A stretch of DNA of 64,000 bases, from positions 1 through 64,000 of the forward strand of contig DVIC01000061.1 of NCBI GenBank assembly GCA_018711545.1, in the 5' to 3' direction. Below, in pieces: positions 7,896 through 16,997 of the stretch (position 1 is its first letter; every line of letters starts with the position of its first letter). The translations under genes and the position numbers were made by a program. The notes beneath the pieces are model-generated. The model had not been told where the DNA came from and searched no databases. It saw only the letters and a program-made list of their open reading frames with translations. Source of the stretch: Fimenecus stercoravium (lineage in GTDB: Bacteria; Bacillota; Clostridia; Oscillospirales; Acutalibacteraceae).

Positions 7896-8072
7896 TTATG
7901 TCTTCGGCTTTTCGTGACAGCCGTCCTCACCGCCCGCCTTGCCGCAAATGCCGTTTTGGTGATACGGGCAGTCGGCGCAGTGCGAACGGCTTTGCTTTCG
8001 CCGTTTGATGATGCGCCGAACCGCCCACACGGCATACAGCAGCAGTGCCGCCGAGATCAGCCAAACGCCCAT
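7896..8072 (-). CDS. FeoB-associated Cys-rich membrane protein
   Basis: 58 residues: one N-terminal membrane segment (MGVWLISAALLLYAVWAV), a basic stretch, then a cysteine-rich tail with HCADCPYHQNGICG and GC. This matches the small FeoB-associated Cys-rich family found next to FeoB in Firmicutes. AGGAG lies eight to ten bases upstream of ATG 8072. It starts 12 bp after the feoB stop, so it is the last gene of a feoA-feoB operon. It is probably a membrane-bound accessory in ferrous iron uptake, with the cysteines possibly handling iron. The accessory role is family knowledge; the exact function is unsettled. Confidence 0.88.
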   Translation of the reverse strand: MGVWLISAALLLYAVWAVRRIIKRRKQSRSHCADCPYHQNGICGKAGGEDGCHEKPKT

Positions 8073-8084
8073 ACGATCCGCTCC

Positions 8085-10127
8085 TTATAAAACCAGCATC
8101 CCGATCTGGTATACCGCGAAAGTGACGATCCACGCTACCGCCAGCTGGAACAGCGCGGCGAGCCCCATGAACGCCCAGCTGTTCGACTCCTTGCGAATGG
8201 TCGCCAGCGCCGCGGCGCAGGGGATATACAACAGGCAGAAGACCATCAGGCAGAACGCATTGAATTGTCCGAAGCCGATGCCGCTGAGCGCGGCGGCGAA
8301 ATCCGCCATGCCCTCGGGCGAGCTTGCATTGACGATGCCGAACAGCACCGCACAGCTCGAGACCACGACTTCCTTTGCGGAAATGCCCGCGATGAGCGCC
8401 ACGGTGATCTGCCAAAAGCCAAGACCGATGGGCGCAAAGAACGGCACGAGCCATTTGCCGATGCTTGCCCCGAAGCTCTCCGCCGCATCGGCGACAAAGC
8501 CCTTCGGCCCAAGGTTGAGCAGCGCCCAAATGATCAGCGTTGCGACAAAGATCGTCGTACCCGCCTTTTCGAGATAATCCTTGATCTTTTCCCAAACGTA
8601 AATGCCAACGGTGCGCGCGTCGGGCATTTTGTATTCCGGCAGCTCAATGAGCAGGTAGTTGACGCTTTTTTTGCGGTCAAACAGATGCATGATCGCCGAG
8701 ACCAGAATGGCGACAACGATGCCGATGAGATACATCGAGTAGGCGACAAGCATCGCGTTGTCGCCGAAAAACATTTCTGAGAACAAAATATAAATGGTCA
8801 GCCGCGCGTTGCAGCTCATAAACGGCGTGACAAGCATGACCTTATAGCGGTCGCGCTTGTTTTCGAGCGCGCGCGACGCCATGATGGCGGGTACGGTGCA
8901 GCCGAAGCCCAAGAGCATCGGGATGAACGCCTTGCCGGAAAGCCCGAGCTTGCTCATAATGCCTTCCATGACATATGCCACGCGCGCCATATAGCCGCTG
9001 TCCTCCAAAAGCGCCAAGCACAGGAACAAAATGAGGATGTTCGGCAAAAAGGTGATGATCGTCCCCACGCCTGCGATCACGCCGTCCACGATCAGGGACG
9101 TGAGCAGGTCGCCGGCGTTTACGGCGGCAAGCCCCGAAAGCGCCGCATCGGACAGCCAGCCTACGGCGAGCTCAAAATAGCCCTTGATGAAATCGCCGAC
9201 GGTAAAGGTCAGGAAAAAAATCACCGCCATAACGGCAAGAAAAACGGGAATGCCCCAGATCTTGCTCGTGAGCACCTTGTCTGCCGCATCGGTCAGCACG
9301 TCCTGCCGCTGCTTGTGCAGCAGGACCTCGTCCATGATCTCGTCAATAAAGTCGTATTTCTGGTTGATGATATCCGACTCGTAGCTGCGGTCGAGCACAT
9401 CGGGCAGATCGACCGGGTATTTTTCCGTGATCTCCTTGTCGCCCTCTAAAAGCTTGATGGCGTGCCAGCGGTAATTCTGCAAATTCGGGTAGCGCTCTCG
9501 GAGCGCCGGGATGATCCAGTCGATCTTATCCTCCAGCGCGTCGGAATACACCATGGCGAATTCCGCATGGTGGTCGTGCCGGTGCTTCGAGACTTCCTTG
9601 TGCTCGTGGATGAGGCGGTCGGGCGCTGCGTGTCCCTTGTGGTGCATGGCGGCGTGCAGCAGGGTATCTAAGCCCCGCCGCTTGCGCGCGGAAACGGGGA
9701 TAACGGGGATGCCCAGCATCTCGGGCAGGCGGTGCATGTCGATCTCCATGCCGCGTTTTTCCACGATATCCATCATGTTGAGCGCGAGTACCACCGGCTT
9801 GCCAAGTTCCAAAAGCTGCAAGGTCAGATATAAACTGCGCTCAAGCGCAGAGGCGTCCGCGACATTGATGATCACGTCCACCTCGTCACTTAAAATAAAG
9901 CGGCGCGAAACGGTCTCCTCCATGGTGTAGGAGGTCAGGCTGTAAGTGCCGGGCAGATCGACCAGATGGATGGTCATATCATGATCCTTGATCGCGCCCT
10001 CCACCTTTTCCACCGTAACGCCCGGCCAGTTGGCGACTTTCAAATTCGCGCCGGTATAGGCGTTGAACAGGGTGGTCTTGCCGCAGTTGGGGTTACCGAT
10101 AAAGCCAATGGTCATTTCATTCGCCAT
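8085..10127 (-). CDS. feoB: Ferrous iron transport protein B
   Basis: 680 residues, a little shorter than the E. coli protein of about 770. The N-terminal G-protein domain shows GNPNCGKTT (P-loop), LVDLPGTYSL (G3) and NMMD (G4), and is followed by a helical regulatory region. The C-terminal permease has two Gate domains with about eight to ten membrane segments, including GFGCTVPAIMASR and GISAKEVVVSS. ATG 10127 is preferred to GTG 10136 because GGTGA lies five bases upstream of it. The gene overlaps the feoA end by 11 bases, so translation is coupled. It is the main Fe(II) importer of the inner membrane, driven or gated by GTP hydrolysis. Confidence 0.97.
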   Translation of the reverse strand: MANEMTIGFIGNPNCGKTTLFNAYTGANLKVANWPGVTVEKVEGAIKDHDMTIHLVDLPGTYSLTSYTMEETVSRRFILSDEVDVIINVADASALERSLYLTLQLLELGKPVVLALNMMDIVEKRGMEIDMHRLPEMLGIPVIPVSARKRRGLDTLLHAAMHHKGHAAPDRLIHEHKEVSKHRHDHHAEFAMVYSDALEDKIDWIIPALRERYPNLQNYRWHAIKLLEGDKEITEKYPVDLPDVLDRSYESDIINQKYDFIDEIMDEVLLHKQRQDVLTDAADKVLTSKIWGIPVFLAVMAVIFFLTFTVGDFIKGYFELAVGWLSDAALSGLAAVNAGDLLTSLIVDGVIAGVGTIITFLPNILILFLCLALLEDSGYMARVAYVMEGIMSKLGLSGKAFIPMLLGFGCTVPAIMASRALENKRDRYKVMLVTPFMSCNARLTIYILFSEMFFGDNAMLVAYSMYLIGIVVAILVSAIMHLFDRKKSVNYLLIELPEYKMPDARTVGIYVWEKIKDYLEKAGTTIFVATLIIWALLNLGPKGFVADAAESFGASIGKWLVPFFAPIGLGFWQITVALIAGISAKEVVVSSCAVLFGIVNASSPEGMADFAAALSGIGFGQFNAFCLMVFCLLYIPCAAALATIRKESNSWAFMGLAALFQLAVAWIVTFAVYQIGMLVL

Positions 10128-10353
10128 GTGCTTCACCCGCTTTCACTTCAATGTTTTTGGTGATGTGGAAGCCCAGCGCAAAGCGCGTGCCCCGCAGCTT
10201 GATGATGAGGATGCCCTTTCCCTTGCGGTTGATAACGGAAACGGACGTCCCACGGGTCATGCCCAGCGCCTCCAAACGGCGTTTCATCTCAAAGGGAAGG
10301 CGGATGTCTTCCACAACGCAGGCATCCCCGATTTTTGCGTCCTTGAGCAGCAT
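10117..10353 (-). CDS. feoA: Ferrous iron transport protein A (SH3-like)
   Basis: 78 residues, the usual size of FeoA, beginning MLLKDAKIGD. It has the beta-barrel pattern of the family, with LGMTRGTSVSVINRKGKG and LRGTRFALG. ACAGGAGG lies just upstream of ATG 10353, which decides the start over an in-frame ATG at 10386. It is a cytosolic partner that binds FeoB and modulates uptake. It is first in the feoA-feoB-Cys-rich operon. I see no Fur box in the short leader, and the operon begins right behind the terminator of the sugar kinase gene. Confidence 0.95.
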   Translation of the reverse strand: MLLKDAKIGDACVVEDIRLPFEMKRRLEALGMTRGTSVSVINRKGKGILIIKLRGTRFALGFHITKNIEVKAGEAHGE

Positions 10354-10375
10354 ATAGCGTCCTCCTGTGAAATAG

Positions 10376-10404
10376 AAAAGAGGCAAAGCCGCAGACTCTG
10401 CCTC
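10376..10404 (-). terminator. Terminator between the NahK-like gene and feoA
   Basis: On the minus strand a GAGGCAGAG/CTTTGCCTC stem with one mismatch is followed by TTTTC. It could also attenuate read-through into feoA. Confidence 0.65.
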
Positions 10405-10449
10405 TCGGTTTGAAGCTGCCGGTTATAGCGGCACATGGTTTTTCTTTGC

Positions 10450-11571
10450 TTATTTTGCTTCGGCTGCCGCGCGCGCGGTGACGGCGCGCATATCGTCCAT
10501 TTTTTGCTCCATATCCCGCACAAGCGCAAACTGCGTGTGGCAGCGCACCAGATTGTGCTCAGGATACGCGGTCTTGAAGTATGTATCGCCGTTCAAATAA
10601 TCGGTCAAAAAGCGCATGCCGCATTCATACGTCATCAGCTTCGCCGAAAACGGCAGGTATTCGATCTCCTGTGCGGTCAGGCTTTTGCCCGCCGATTTTA
10701 AGTACCCGCGCGTGTATGCCTCATACAGCGGCAGGCTTAAGGAGACCTTGGAAACGTCTTTTTCATCCTCGCTTGCGGTGTTCGCGCCGAAACGGATGCT
10801 GTCGCCGAAATCGTAAAGCGCAAGACCCGGCATAACGGTGTCGAGGTCGATGATGCAAATGCCCTTGTTCGTCTTTTCGTCGAACAGGATGTTGTTGAGC
10901 TTTGTATCGTTGTGTGTTACGCGCACAGGCAGCTCGCCTTTTGCGAGCAGGTCGATGAGCACATGCGTGTCCGCCTCGCGTGCGCGCACAAACGCGATCT
11001 CGTCGGCGACCGAAGCGGCTCGTCCGGCGGCATCCTCTTTTACGGCGCGCTCAAAATCCGCAAAGCGTGAGACGGTGTTATGGAAGTTCGGAATGGTCTC
11101 GGCGAGCGTTTCACCGGGATAATCCGCCAGTTCGTTCTGGAACGCGCCGAACGCCTCGCCGGCATTGTAAAAAACAGTCTCACTTTCAATGGTGTTGCAG
11201 GTGTAAACGCCGCCGACATGGCGGTAGCAGCGCCAGCAGTTGCCGTTGTCGTCGCGCACATAGTATTTGCCGTCTACGGCAGGCAGGAAATTGAGTGTCT
11301 CGCGCAGAACATCCCCGCCGCGCGCGGCAATCTTTTTTTGCAAATGCGTGGTTACACCGACAATATTCTGCATGAGCGCGTCGGGATCTTTGAACACATT
11401 GGTGTTGATCTTCTGGACCACATACTCCTGCACGACGCCGCTCGCATCCGTAAAATGCATGCGATAGGTCGTGTTGATGTGCCCGTTGTTAATGCTTTGG
11501 AATGTGTCGTATTCCCCCGGCAGCGCAAAGCTTTGCTGAATAAACAGCGGATCTAAAGCTTTCTGTTCCAA
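10450..11571 (-). CDS. Aminoglycoside-phosphotransferase-fold sugar kinase, NahK-like
   Basis: About 373 residues. The kinase core reads VTHNDTKLNNILFD, then IDLDTVMPGLALYDFGDSIRFGA, which closely matches N-acetylhexosamine 1-kinase (NahK) and related phosphotransferases. TTG 11571 is chosen because AAAGGG lies eight bases upstream; an in-frame ATG at 11625 sits almost on the predicted transcription start and lacks a ribosome site. If NahK-like, it phosphorylates the anomeric position of N-acetylhexosamines or a related sugar in the cytosol. No lacto-N-biose phosphorylase or hexosamine epimerase is nearby, so the substrate is not supported by context. Confidence 0.82.
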   Translation of the reverse strand: MEQKALDPLFIQQSFALPGEYDTFQSINNGHINTTYRMHFTDASGVVQEYVVQKINTNVFKDPDALMQNIVGVTTHLQKKIAARGGDVLRETLNFLPAVDGKYYVRDDNGNCWRCYRHVGGVYTCNTIESETVFYNAGEAFGAFQNELADYPGETLAETIPNFHNTVSRFADFERAVKEDAAGRAASVADEIAFVRAREADTHVLIDLLAKGELPVRVTHNDTKLNNILFDEKTNKGICIIDLDTVMPGLALYDFGDSIRFGANTASEDEKDVSKVSLSLPLYEAYTRGYLKSAGKSLTAQEIEYLPFSAKLMTYECGMRFLTDYLNGDTYFKTAYPEHNLVRCHTQFALVRDMEQKMDDMRAVTARAAAEAK

Positions 11572-11633
11572 TACGTACACCCTTTCGGCTGTTTTGTGCC
11601 CGCCGCAGCTTTTGGCGAGTAACATTTCTCTAC

Positions 11634-11662
11634 ATTATAAACCGTTTTTCGCGTTTCGTCAA
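11634..11662 (-). promoter_or_regulatory. Strong SigA promoter of the NahK-like gene
   Basis: Minus strand TTGACG (11657-11662), 17 bp, perfect TATAAT (11634-11639). Transcription would begin near 11627, so the TTG start at 11571 leaves a normal leader. Confidence 0.9.
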
Positions 11663-11734
11663 TAAGAAGCGCGCGCTGCATACCGCCGCGCTCGCGCGAT
11701 CGCCTTTTTCCTGCGGCGCAAATGAAAAAATCTC

Positions 11735-11763
11735 TTTACACGACCGCGTTTATAGGCTAAAAT
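11735..11763 (+). promoter_or_regulatory. SigA promoter of the pyrH-polC run
   Basis: TTTACA (11735-11740), 17 bp, TAAAAT (11758-11763), about 35 bp upstream of the pyrH start. Confidence 0.85.
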
Positions 11764-11796
11764 AAATACGATAAAGTCGGAACGGAGGCTCCCGGT

Positions 11797-12501
11797 ATGG
11801 AAGCGGTTTACAAACGAATTTTGCTCAAACTCTCGGGCGAGGTGCTCGCGGGTAAGGAAAAGCACGGCATCGATTTTGACACCATGCAGGAGATCTGCCG
11901 CTGGGTCAACGAATGTGCCAAGCTCGGCGTGCAGATCGGGCTTGTTGTCGGCGGCGGCAACTTTTGGCGCGGCAGAAGCTCCGGCGATATGGATCGCACC
12001 CGTGCCGATCACATCGGTATGCTTGCCACGGCGATGAACGCCCTCGCGCTTGCCGATGCGCTCGAGCAGTACGGCCTGGAGGTGCGCGTGCAGACCGCCA
12101 TTGAAATGCGGCAGGTCGCCGAGCCCTATATCCGCAACCGCGCCATTCGCCACTTGGAAAAAGGGCGCGTGGTCATTTTCGGCTGCGGCACGGGCAATCC
12201 GTTCTTCTCGACCGACACGGCGGCAGCGCTGCGTGCGGCGGAGATCGATGCGGACATCATCTTTAAGGCAACGAATGTCGACGGCGTCTATGACAAGGAT
12301 CCCAACCGCTTCGCCGACGCGCAGAAGTACGATACCTTGAGCCACACCGAGGTTCTAAGCCGCGGGCTTGCCGTAATGGATGCGACGGCAGCATCGCTCT
12401 GCCGCGACAACGATATCCCCATCCTCGTATTCAACCTTTCCGACCCGCAGAATATCGTTCGTGCCGCCAAGGGCGAAAACATCGGCACGATCGTGAAATA
12501 A
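11797..12501 (+). CDS. pyrH: UMP kinase
   Basis: 234 residues, typical length. It shows the amino-acid-kinase fold with KLSGEVLAG, the VVGGGNFWRG glycine loop, FGCGTGNPFFSTDTAA and KATNVDGVYDKDP. It phosphorylates UMP to UDP with ATP as a cytosolic hexamer. ATG 11797 follows a GGAGG site. It is first in the classical pyrH-frr-uppS-cdsA-dxr-rseP-ispG-polC arrangement, here without tsf or proS inside the visible run. Confidence 0.98.
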   Translation: MEAVYKRILLKLSGEVLAGKEKHGIDFDTMQEICRWVNECAKLGVQIGLVVGGGNFWRGRSSGDMDRTRADHIGMLATAMNALALADALEQYGLEVRVQTAIEMRQVAEPYIRNRAIRHLEKGRVVIFGCGTGNPFFSTDTAAALRAAEIDADIIFKATNVDGVYDKDPNRFADAQKYDTLSHTEVLSRGLAVMDATAASLCRDNDIPILVFNLSDPQNIVRAAKGENIGTIVK

Positions 12502-12522
12502 CCTTATACAGGAGGCGTCAGC

Positions 12523-13077
12523 ATGCAGGAGATCTTTGATTACGCAAACGAAAAAATGGAAAAGAGCTTAAACGCTTTACACAATGCGTTCGCGACTATG
12601 CGCGCGGGCAGGGCGAGCGTGTCGCTGCTCGACCGCATCGCGGTGGATTATTACGGTGTGCCCACCCCCATTCAGCAGATGGCGGCGGTGTCGGTCTCCG
12701 AGGGGCGCATCCTCGTGATCCAGCCGTGGGACGTGAGCACCATTTCCGCCATTGAAAAGGCGATCCAGGCGTCGGATCTCGGGGTCAACCCGCAGGACGA
12801 CGGCAAGGTGATCCGCCTGATTTTCCCGCCGCTTACAGAGGAAAAGAGAAAGATGCTCGCCAAGGATGTAAGTAAGCTCGGTGAGGATGCTAAGGTCGCT
12901 GTGCGCTCTATTCGCCGCGACTGCATGGAAAAGCTCAAGAAAAAGAAAAAGGACAGCGAGATCACCGAGGACGATCTGCACGACGGCGAGGATAAAATTC
13001 AGAAAATCACCGATAAATTCATTAAGCGCATCGATGAAATGGTCGATGCAAAAGAAAAGGACATCATGGAGATCTGA
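12523..13077 (+). CDS. frr: Ribosome recycling factor
   Basis: 184 residues, the normal size. The three-helix-bundle signature is clear: MRAGRASVSLLDRI near the start, GVPTPIQQMAAVSV, then the charged C-terminal helices. It splits post-termination ribosomes together with EF-G. CAGGAGG lies ten bases upstream of the ATG, 21 bp after pyrH, so the two are co-transcribed. Confidence 0.98.
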   Translation: MQEIFDYANEKMEKSLNALHNAFATMRAGRASVSLLDRIAVDYYGVPTPIQQMAAVSVSEGRILVIQPWDVSTISAIEKAIQASDLGVNPQDDGKVIRLIFPPLTEEKRKMLAKDVSKLGEDAKVAVRSIRRDCMEKLKKKKKDSEITEDDLHDGEDKIQKITDKFIKRIDEMVDAKEKDIMEI

Positions 13078-13112
13078 CGGCGCGCTTCGACAGCTGTTTC
13101 GGGAGCAAAGTT

Positions 13113-13847
13113 ATGGATAAAGCATCTCTGCCCACCTTTTCCGTTCTGCCGCGCCACGTCGGTATCATTATGGACGGCAACGGCAGATGGGCAAAACAAC
13201 GCGGCCTGCCGCGCTATAAGGGCCATGTCGAGGGCGCGAAGACCTTTCGGAAGATCGGGGAATTCGCGAGCGACCTCGGCATTGAATGCCTGACCTTTTA
13301 TGCATTTTCGACGGAGAACTGGTCCCGTCCGCCCGAGGAGGTCGCGGCGATCATGGACCTGTTTCGCGAGTATCTGCGCGAGCTTGATATGTGCAAGGCG
13401 GAAAACGAGGAAAAAGGCATAAAGGTCAATTTTATCGGCGACCGGGTCGGCATCCCGAAAGACATCCAGCGCATGATGAAATACAGTGAGCGCATCACGC
13501 GCAAGAAGGAACATGTCATTTTGAATATCGCCGTCAATTACGGCGGCCGGCAGGAGATCCTGCACGGCGTGCGTGCGCTTGCGCATGAGGTCGAAAAAGG
13601 GAAGCTCAAGGCGAAGGACATCACCGAGCAGATGCTTTCGGATCAACTGTATACGAAGGGGCTGCCCGATCCCGACCTTATCATCCGTCCGAGCGGCGAA
13701 TACCGCCTGTCGAACTTCCTTTTGTGGCAGTCGGCATATGCGGAGCTTTGGTTCTCCGACGTGCTGTGGCCCGATTTTACCGAAGAGAATTTTGTGGAGG
13801 CGCTGCGGGCTTACGAGCACCGCAATCGGCGCTTCGGCGGGGTGTAA
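13113..13847 (+). CDS. uppS: Isoprenyl transferase (undecaprenyl diphosphate synthase)
   Basis: 244 residues. MDGNGRWAK holds the catalytic Asp and P-loop-like segment; FYAFSTENWSRP and the C-terminal RPSGEYRLSNFLLWQ and DVLWPDF blocks are also present. The usual RTSGE/RTGGE reads RPSGE, a substitution I believe is tolerated in Clostridia. It makes the C55 lipid carrier for peptidoglycan by cis-condensation of isopentenyl units, supplied by the DXP-pathway genes nearby. It lies 35 bp after frr. Confidence 0.97.
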   Translation: MDKASLPTFSVLPRHVGIIMDGNGRWAKQRGLPRYKGHVEGAKTFRKIGEFASDLGIECLTFYAFSTENWSRPPEEVAAIMDLFREYLRELDMCKAENEEKGIKVNFIGDRVGIPKDIQRMMKYSERITRKKEHVILNIAVNYGGRQEILHGVRALAHEVEKGKLKAKDITEQMLSDQLYTKGLPDPDLIIRPSGEYRLSNFLLWQSAYAELWFSDVLWPDFTEENFVEALRAYEHRNRRFGGV

Positions 13848-13893
13848 CACAGATTCTCCGGGCGGGAGAAAGAGAAACCTATGGAGGCATTGT

Positions 13894-14754
13894 ATGCTGA
13901 AACGTATCGTGGTCGGCGTGATCGCCGCGGCACTTGCAATTACAGTGATCGCGTTCCGTGACACGCCCGCTATGCCCATTGTGCTCGCCGTGCTTTCCTG
14001 CATTGCAACGTACGAGATAGAAAAATGTGTACAGCTCAAAAATAAGGCGATCGAAGTGGTCAGCCTTGTGTTTTCGGCGCTGGTGCCGCTGTATTATACC
14101 TATGCCGGTGCGCTTGCCGAAGCAGGCTTGAACCTGCCCACGACGGCGGTGGTCGCGCTGTATGCGATCCTGCTGTTTATTCTGATGCTCGCAAATTACG
14201 AGCATACCAAATTTGAGGACGTCGCGGCGGTGCTGGTTGCGAGTATCTTCGTACCGTGGGCATTTTCCTCACTCGCGCTGCTCTCTGCGATAGACACGCG
14301 CTTCCCTGAGGAGTTCGACGGCTACCACGGGCTGTTTTTCATTCTGTTCGCGCTGTTCTGTGCGCTGATCACCGACACGTTCGCCTATTTTACCGGCAAG
14401 TTCTTAGGGAAGCACAAGCTGACGAAGATCAGCCCGAAAAAGACCGTGGAGGGCGCGATCGGCGGCGTGATCGGCGGGATCTTGAGCAGTGTGATCCTGT
14501 TCGCGGTGTTTGACACCTACTTCTTTACGGTACATACCATCGGTTATTTGGAGATCGTGATTCTTTCGGCGGTGCTGTCGGTCGTCGGCATGTGCGGTGA
14601 CCTGACCGCATCGGTCGTCAAGCGCAATTTCGGCGTCAAGGATTTCGGTAAGCTGTTTCCCGGGCACGGCGGCGTGATGGATCGCTGTGACAGCGTTCTG
14701 TTCGTCTCGTCGGCGCTGTATGCCTTGATTTTACTGACAAGGACGGTATTCTGA
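13894..14754 (+). CDS. cdsA: Phosphatidate cytidylyltransferase
   Basis: 286 residues, about eight membrane segments. The C-terminal CDP-diglyceride synthetase signature is seen: SVVKRNFGVKDFGKLFPGHGG followed by MDRCDS, with the conserved TDTFAYFTGKFLGKHK before it. It makes CDP-diacylglycerol, the precursor of phosphatidylglycerol and related lipids. ATG 13894 is set by GGAGG at 13884-13888; longer in-frame extensions run into uppS. The stop overlaps the dxr start (TGATG). Confidence 0.96.
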   Translation: MLKRIVVGVIAAALAITVIAFRDTPAMPIVLAVLSCIATYEIEKCVQLKNKAIEVVSLVFSALVPLYYTYAGALAEAGLNLPTTAVVALYAILLFILMLANYEHTKFEDVAAVLVASIFVPWAFSSLALLSAIDTRFPEEFDGYHGLFFILFALFCALITDTFAYFTGKFLGKHKLTKISPKKTVEGAIGGVIGGILSSVILFAVFDTYFFTVHTIGYLEIVILSAVLSVVGMCGDLTASVVKRNFGVKDFGKLFPGHGGVMDRCDSVLFVSSALYALILLTRTVF

Positions 14755-15899
14755 TGACGAAGTCATTATGCATATTGGGCTCGACCGGCTCCATCGGCAC
14801 ACAAAGTCTTGACGTTGCCCGCATGCGCGGGTATACCGTCGAGGCTTTGACTGCTTATTCGGACGTAAAAACGATGGAGGAACAGATTCGGGAGTTCCGC
14901 CCGCAGTACGCCGCTATGGCGGATGAAGCGGCAGCGGCAGATTTGAAAACGCGCGTTGCGGACACAAGCACAAAGGTGCTTGCAGGTTCGGCGGGCGTGG
15001 AATTCTGTGCGTCACAAAGTGCGGCGGATACGGTCTTAAATTCGATCGTCGGCATGGCGGGGCTTGCACCCACGCTTGCGGCGATCCGTGCGAAAAAGTG
15101 CATCGCGCTTGCCAATAAGGAAACGCTGGTCGCAGGCGGGCAGCTGGTCATGGAGCTTTCAAAGCAGAACGGCGTGCCGATTTTGCCTGTCGATTCCGAG
15201 CATTCCGCGATTTTTCAAGCCCTCCAGGGCGCACCGACGAACCGCGCGCTCAAAAAGATCATTTTAACGGCTTCCGGCGGGCCGTTTTTCGGCAAAACCG
15301 CCGAGGAGCTTAAAAACGTGACCGTGAAGGATGCCCTGCACCACCCGAATTGGGCAATGGGCGCGAAGATCACGGTCGATTCCGCCACAATGATGAATAA
15401 GGGGCTCGAGCTCATTGAGGCGGTCTGGCTGTTCGGCGTGTCGCCCGACGCAGTGCAGATCGTCGTCCACCGCGAAAGTATCCTGCATTCCGCCGTTGTG
15501 TACGATGACAACTCCGTCATCGGGCAGATGGGGCTTCCCGATATGCGTATTCCCATCCAATATGCGCTCACGTACCCCGAACGCTATGCTTCGCCCGTCG
15601 GGGAGCTGGATTTTGCGGCTTTGGGCAAAATGACCTTTTATGAACCGGATTACGAGACGTTCCGATGCATAAATCTGTGCCGCCGCGCCATACATAAAGG
15701 TGGGCTGCTTCCTGCGGCGGTCAACTCCGCCAACGAGCAGGCGAACGCCATGTTCCGAAACGGCGAGATCGGTTTTCTGGAGATCGCCGAGCGCGTTGAG
15801 CGGGTGCTGGAATCCGCACCGCAGAAGGAGACCTACACGTACGAAGACATTCTGGAGATCGACCGTTTCGCGCGCGAAGCGGTGCGAGGTGGCAAATGA
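14754..15899 (+). CDS. dxr: 1-deoxy-D-xylulose 5-phosphate reductoisomerase
   Basis: 381 residues. It has the NADPH-binding GSTGSIGTQSLDV, then LANKETLVAGG, the metal and substrate segment PVDSEHSAIFQ, ASGGPF, and NWAMGAKITVDSATMMNKGLE. It converts DXP to 2-C-methylerythritol 4-phosphate, the committed step of the non-mevalonate pathway; ispG three genes on works in the same route. It starts inside the cdsA stop codon and its own stop overlaps rseP, so translation is coupled on both sides. Confidence 0.98.
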   Translation: MTKSLCILGSTGSIGTQSLDVARMRGYTVEALTAYSDVKTMEEQIREFRPQYAAMADEAAAADLKTRVADTSTKVLAGSAGVEFCASQSAADTVLNSIVGMAGLAPTLAAIRAKKCIALANKETLVAGGQLVMELSKQNGVPILPVDSEHSAIFQALQGAPTNRALKKIILTASGGPFFGKTAEELKNVTVKDALHHPNWAMGAKITVDSATMMNKGLELIEAVWLFGVSPDAVQIVVHRESILHSAVVYDDNSVIGQMGLPDMRIPIQYALTYPERYASPVGELDFAALGKMTFYEPDYETFRCINLCRRAIHKGGLLPAAVNSANEQANAMFRNGEIGFLEIAERVERVLESAPQKETYTYEDILEIDRFAREAVRGGK

Positions 15900-16987
15900 G
15901 AGCACTTTTACTGGAAATCACAGCGTCGTCCGTCTGGAGCAAGGTGTGGACCGTAGCGGTCGCGCTGTTGTTCTTCGGGCTGATGATCATGCTGCACGAG
16001 TTCGGGCACTTCACCTGCGCGAAGCTCTTTAAAGTCAAGGTCAACGAGTTTTCGCTCGGCATGGGTCCTGCGCTTTTTAAGCGCAAACGCGGCGACACGC
16101 AGTATGCGGTGCGCCTGTTCCCCATCGGCGGCTATGTCTCCATGGAGGGTGAGGACGCCGACAGTGAGGATGACCGTGCGTTCGGGAAAAAACCCGTTTG
16201 GCAAAGGATCATTATCGTCGCGGCGGGCGCGATCATGAATTTGCTGTTAGGAATCCTGCTGATTATCCTGATGCTTTCCACCGGCGGCGACCTTATCGGT
16301 AGCAACGTCATCCATTCTATGACGGAAGATTCCGTCAGCGCGCAGTACGGGCTGCAAGAGGGCGACCGCTTTTTGGAGATCGACGGGCACCATGTTTGGT
16401 CGGACTTAGATCTGAGCTTCCTGCTTTCGCGCAGCGACGACGGCGTATTTGATTTCGTCGTGGAGCGCGACGGCGAAAAGGTCACGCTAAATGATGTGCA
16501 CTTTGCCACCGAAGAGGTAGACGGCGTCACGCTCGTCCACTACGATTTCATCATCATAGGCGAAACCCCGAACTTCTGGAACGTCACCAAAAATGCGTTT
16601 ACGCAGTCCGCCTCCATCGTGCGCATGGTCTGGCTAAGTTTGTTTGACCTTGTAACGGGGCGCTACGGGCTGTCGCAGCTGGCGGGACCTATCGGCACCA
16701 TGGATATCATTTCCGACGTGACCGCGACGGCGGCTTCGTCGGGCAACATCGGCAATCTTTTGATGATCCTTGCGTTTATCACCATCAACATCGGCGTGGC
16801 AAACCTTTTGCCCCTGCCCGCACTCGACGGCGGACGGCTGCTGTTTTTGGTGATCGAGGGCATCCGACGCAAGCCCGTCAACCCGAAATACGAGGGCTAT
16901 GTGCATGCGGCGGGCATGGTGCTGCTTTTGCTGCTGATGGTCGTGGTATCGCTCAATGATATTTTGCGCATCGCGCGCGGCGGATAG
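15896..16987 (+). CDS. rseP: RIP metalloprotease RseP/RasP
   Basis: 363 residues, a site-2 protease. HEFGH in the first membrane segment gives the zinc ligands, a single PDZ domain lies near residues 130-200, and NLLPLPALDGGRLLF carries the third ligand. It cuts single-pass membrane substrates such as anti-sigma factors and signal-peptide remnants inside the bilayer. ATGA overlap with dxr. It is the usual neighbour of dxr and ispG in Firmicutes. Confidence 0.97.
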   Translation: MRALLLEITASSVWSKVWTVAVALLFFGLMIMLHEFGHFTCAKLFKVKVNEFSLGMGPALFKRKRGDTQYAVRLFPIGGYVSMEGEDADSEDDRAFGKKPVWQRIIIVAAGAIMNLLLGILLIILMLSTGGDLIGSNVIHSMTEDSVSAQYGLQEGDRFLEIDGHHVWSDLDLSFLLSRSDDGVFDFVVERDGEKVTLNDVHFATEEVDGVTLVHYDFIIIGETPNFWNVTKNAFTQSASIVRMVWLSLFDLVTGRYGLSQLAGPIGTMDIISDVTATAASSGNIGNLLMILAFITINIGVANLLPLPALDGGRLLFLVIEGIRRKPVNPKYEGYVHAAGMVLLLLLMVVVSLNDILRIARGG

Positions 16988-16997
16988 GGTGAGAAAA

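Noticed and set aside
7554..8090. Plus-strand frame spanning htpG 3' end to feoB
   Set aside because: It runs through the htpG terminator and the hairpin element and overlaps the FeoB-associated gene on the other strand.
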